64,000 bases of DNA from an uncultured Burkholderiales bacterium (GTDB lineage: Bacteria > Pseudomonadota > Gammaproteobacteria > Burkholderiales > Burkholderiaceae_C): the NCBI GenBank assembly GCA_903871545.1, contig CAIQHG010000049.1, positions 62,001 to 126,000 on the forward strand, written 5' to 3'. Both the position numbers and the translations under genes were made by a program. This document shows, in pieces, positions 62,092-64,000 of this stretch. Under the pieces are notes generated by a model. The model saw only the letters and a program-made list of their open reading frames with translations, was not told the DNA's origin and searched no databases. How positions within the stretch are numbered: the first letter of the stretch is position 1; each line of letters starts with the position of its first letter.

Positions 62092-64000
62092 TTAAACGGC
62101 GACCTGTGTAAGAATTAAATTACCCAGCTTATCGACCAAGGCCGTGAAACCAGGCTCCAACCAGACAGTTGTGTCGCTTTGCTCTAAGATTGCTGGCCCT
62201 TTGATGATTGTACCCACGGGTAAGTCAAGCCTTGCATACCTGGTTGCGTTGTGCGTCTGGCCGTTGTGGAACACAGGTTGATGACCCAGTGCGGGCGGCA
62301 TTGAAGAAGTTGTTGGCGCAAGAACAGAGAGATCAAACTTTGGTCGAACACCGACCACTGAAAACCTCAAGTTAAGCACTTTAATTCCAATGTTGCCAAG
62401 GGTTCTGCCAAACGCTTTTAAGTAAGTACTCTCAAAAGCTTGTCTAATCTCATTGACACTTAGGGTCTTCCAATCGCGCATGGAGGATTTATCCGGTGCT
62501 TGTCCTTCTTGAGTCGCAGTATCTGCATCAATAGCAACGCTCAGCGTATGCGTTTGTCCAACGTACAGCATATCAAAACTTAAATATTCTTGGACCTGCA
62601 CGAACTTCACACCGCTGTGATCAAGTCTTTTGTGGCACGTCTGGGAAATTGAATCAATCAAAACAGTGACTTGGTTCATATCCAGTGTATCCAAAGAGGC
62701 ATTTAAAGTCTGTACACCGTCGTGACGCATATCAGCGATCACACACCCAAGAGCTGACGTGACGCCTGGGTAGCGAGGTATCAAGCCATTTTTTACGCCC
62801 ACCTCTCTCATCATTGCACACACATGAAGCGCACCGCCCCCACCAAAGGGCATATAGGCAAAATCTCTGGGGTCGTAGCCCTTCTCAATGGAGACCAGCC
62901 GAATGGCTCCAGCCATCTTTGAATTAGCAACTTTTAAAATTGCCTCTGCAGCGCTCATGACGTCTATTCCCAGGGGATCAGCGATGTGCTCTTTGATTGC
63001 TTTAGTGGCTAAAGATAAATCAAGGGGCTTGAGTAAACCTCCGCCAAGCGGTCTGTCAGAGGCAATGCGTCCAAGCACCACATTGGCATCGGTCACAGTT
63101 GGGCGCGTGTTTCCCCTGGAATAGCAAGCCGGACCTGGATTGCTTCCAGCTGACTGGGGACCTACACTGAGCATTTGACTCGTATCAACGCTGGCGATAG
63201 AGCCGCCGCCTGCTCCAATCGTCTCGATTTGAATCATGGGGGAGCGAATAACTAGTCCAAACTCAATTGCAGTTTGCGCGGCCAAGCTGGCACCGTTTTC
63301 ATCGATTAAAGAAACATCAAATGATGTGCCCCCCATGTCTCCTGTGATGACGCGGTTGTAACCTGACGCCTTAGCGATTTCTGCGCAAGCAATCACGCCC
63401 GCTGCAGGCCCAGATAAAGCGGTCTTGAAAGGCATATCGGAAGCTGTCTCAAGGGACATCACCCCACCGTTGCTTTGAACGATCAACAGCTCGCCCCCAA
63501 AACCTGCATCTCTAAGGGATCCGTCTAATTTATTTAAATACTCCCCCACTACCGGCTGAAGTACAGCGCTTAGCGCCGCAGTTGAGCATCGCTCAAACTC
63601 TCTTATCTCAGGCAACACCAAAACCGCACTCGTAACAAATTGGTTGGGCCAAACAGACTTTACAACCTGAAGAGCTTTATGTTCGTTGGTTTTATTTGCA
63701 AATGCATTGATGAAGAATACACAGATGGCTTCGCACCCGTTAGCCAAAAGCTCGGCCGCAGCAGCCCTCACTTGCTCAGTATCTAACTCAGTGTGCAGTG
63801 AACCATCTGCAAGCACCCTCTCATCTACCTCCAGTCTTAGGTGCCTTGGGATGACTGGCTTAAATTCCCCCCTTAGGCCCCAGGTGTGGGGGCGGTCACG
63901 CCTGCGCATTTCAAGCACATCCCTGAACCCGCGCGTTGTGATCATTCCTGTTTTAGCGACCTTTCGCTCCAACAAAGCATTGGTTCCAACAGTCGTGCCG
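62092..64000 (-). CDS. Hydantoinase/oxoprolinase family protein (HyuA), N-terminus beyond window end
   Basis: Frame open to window edge (GTTVGTNALLERKVAKTGMITTRGFRDVLEMRRRD); TGDMGGTSFDVSLI. Confidence 0.93.
   Translation of the reverse strand, partial: GTTVGTNALLERKVAKTGMITTRGFRDVLEMRRRDRPHTWGLRGEFKPVIPRHLRLEVDERVLADGSLHTELDTEQVRAAAAELLANGCEAICVFFINAFANKTNEHKALQVVKSVWPNQFVTSAVLVLPEIREFERCSTAALSAVLQPVVGEYLNKLDGSLRDAGFGGELLIVQSNGGVMSLETASDMPFKTALSGPAAGVIACAEIAKASGYNRVITGDMGGTSFDVSLIDENGASLAAQTAIEFGLVIRSPMIQIETIGAGGGSIASVDTSQMLSVGPQSAGSNPGPACYSRGNTRPTVTDANVVLGRIASDRPLGGGLLKPLDLSLATKAIKEHIADPLGIDVMSAAEAILKVANSKMAGAIRLVSIEKGYDPRDFAYMPFGGGGALHVCAMMREVGVKNGLIPRYPGVTSALGCVIADMRHDGVQTLNASLDTLDMNQVTVLIDSISQTCHKRLDHSGVKFVQVQEYLSFDMLYVGQTHTLSVAIDADTATQEGQAPDKSSMRDWKTLSVNEIRQAFESTYLKAFGRTLGNIGIKVLNLRFSVVGVRPKFDLSVLAPTTSSMPPALGHQPVFHNGQTHNATRYARLDLPVGTIIKGPAILEQSDTTVWLEPGFTALVDKLGNLILTQVAV

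Noticed and set aside
1-64000. CRISPR arrays, transposases, integrases, phage genes, toxin-antitoxin or defence systems
   Set aside because: Looked for repeat-spacer periodicity and diagnostic protein motifs in the ORF track; none found.

Overview
The 64-kb window is a dense, ordinary-looking bacterial chromosome segment. The gene families suggest a betaproteobacterium, probably Burkholderiales-like with moderate GC; this is inference, since no rRNA marker is present. I saw no tRNA, rRNA, CRISPR array, transposase or prophage. The left third holds a TPR/glycosyltransferase protein, CaiB-type CoA-transferase, AzlCD, GST, ROK kinase, MOSC protein, a serine hydrolase, an AcrAB-TolC-like RND efflux operon, a hydratase/HAD/aldolase group, DctA, a voltage-gated K+ channel, a phosphodiesterase, a SOUL protein and Fur-box-preceded feoAB. 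From 30 to 54 kb is a branched-chain amino-acid/acyl-CoA catabolic island: leucine (liuC-liuE converging on liuA-liuB-liuD), valine (isobutyryl-CoA dehydrogenase, HIBCH, mmsB) and isoleucine (HSD10-like SDR, thiolase). It includes a Liv-type ABC transporter embedded between two acyl-CoA ligases, with a divergent Crp/Fnr regulator. It is followed by patatin-adc-bdhA, transketolase, a His-rich FKBP, and a partial hydantoinase operon. The most noteworthy observations are: (1) G/C homopolymers of 8-10 nt within BCAA catabolism genes, which are possible contingency or slippage sites; (2) the ligase-ABC-ligase vectorial acylation candidate with a palindromic operator; (3) several short-period tandem repeats in long intergenic regions; (4) His-X repeat segments in two unrelated enzymes. 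None is proof of a new system; all need computational or experimental checks.
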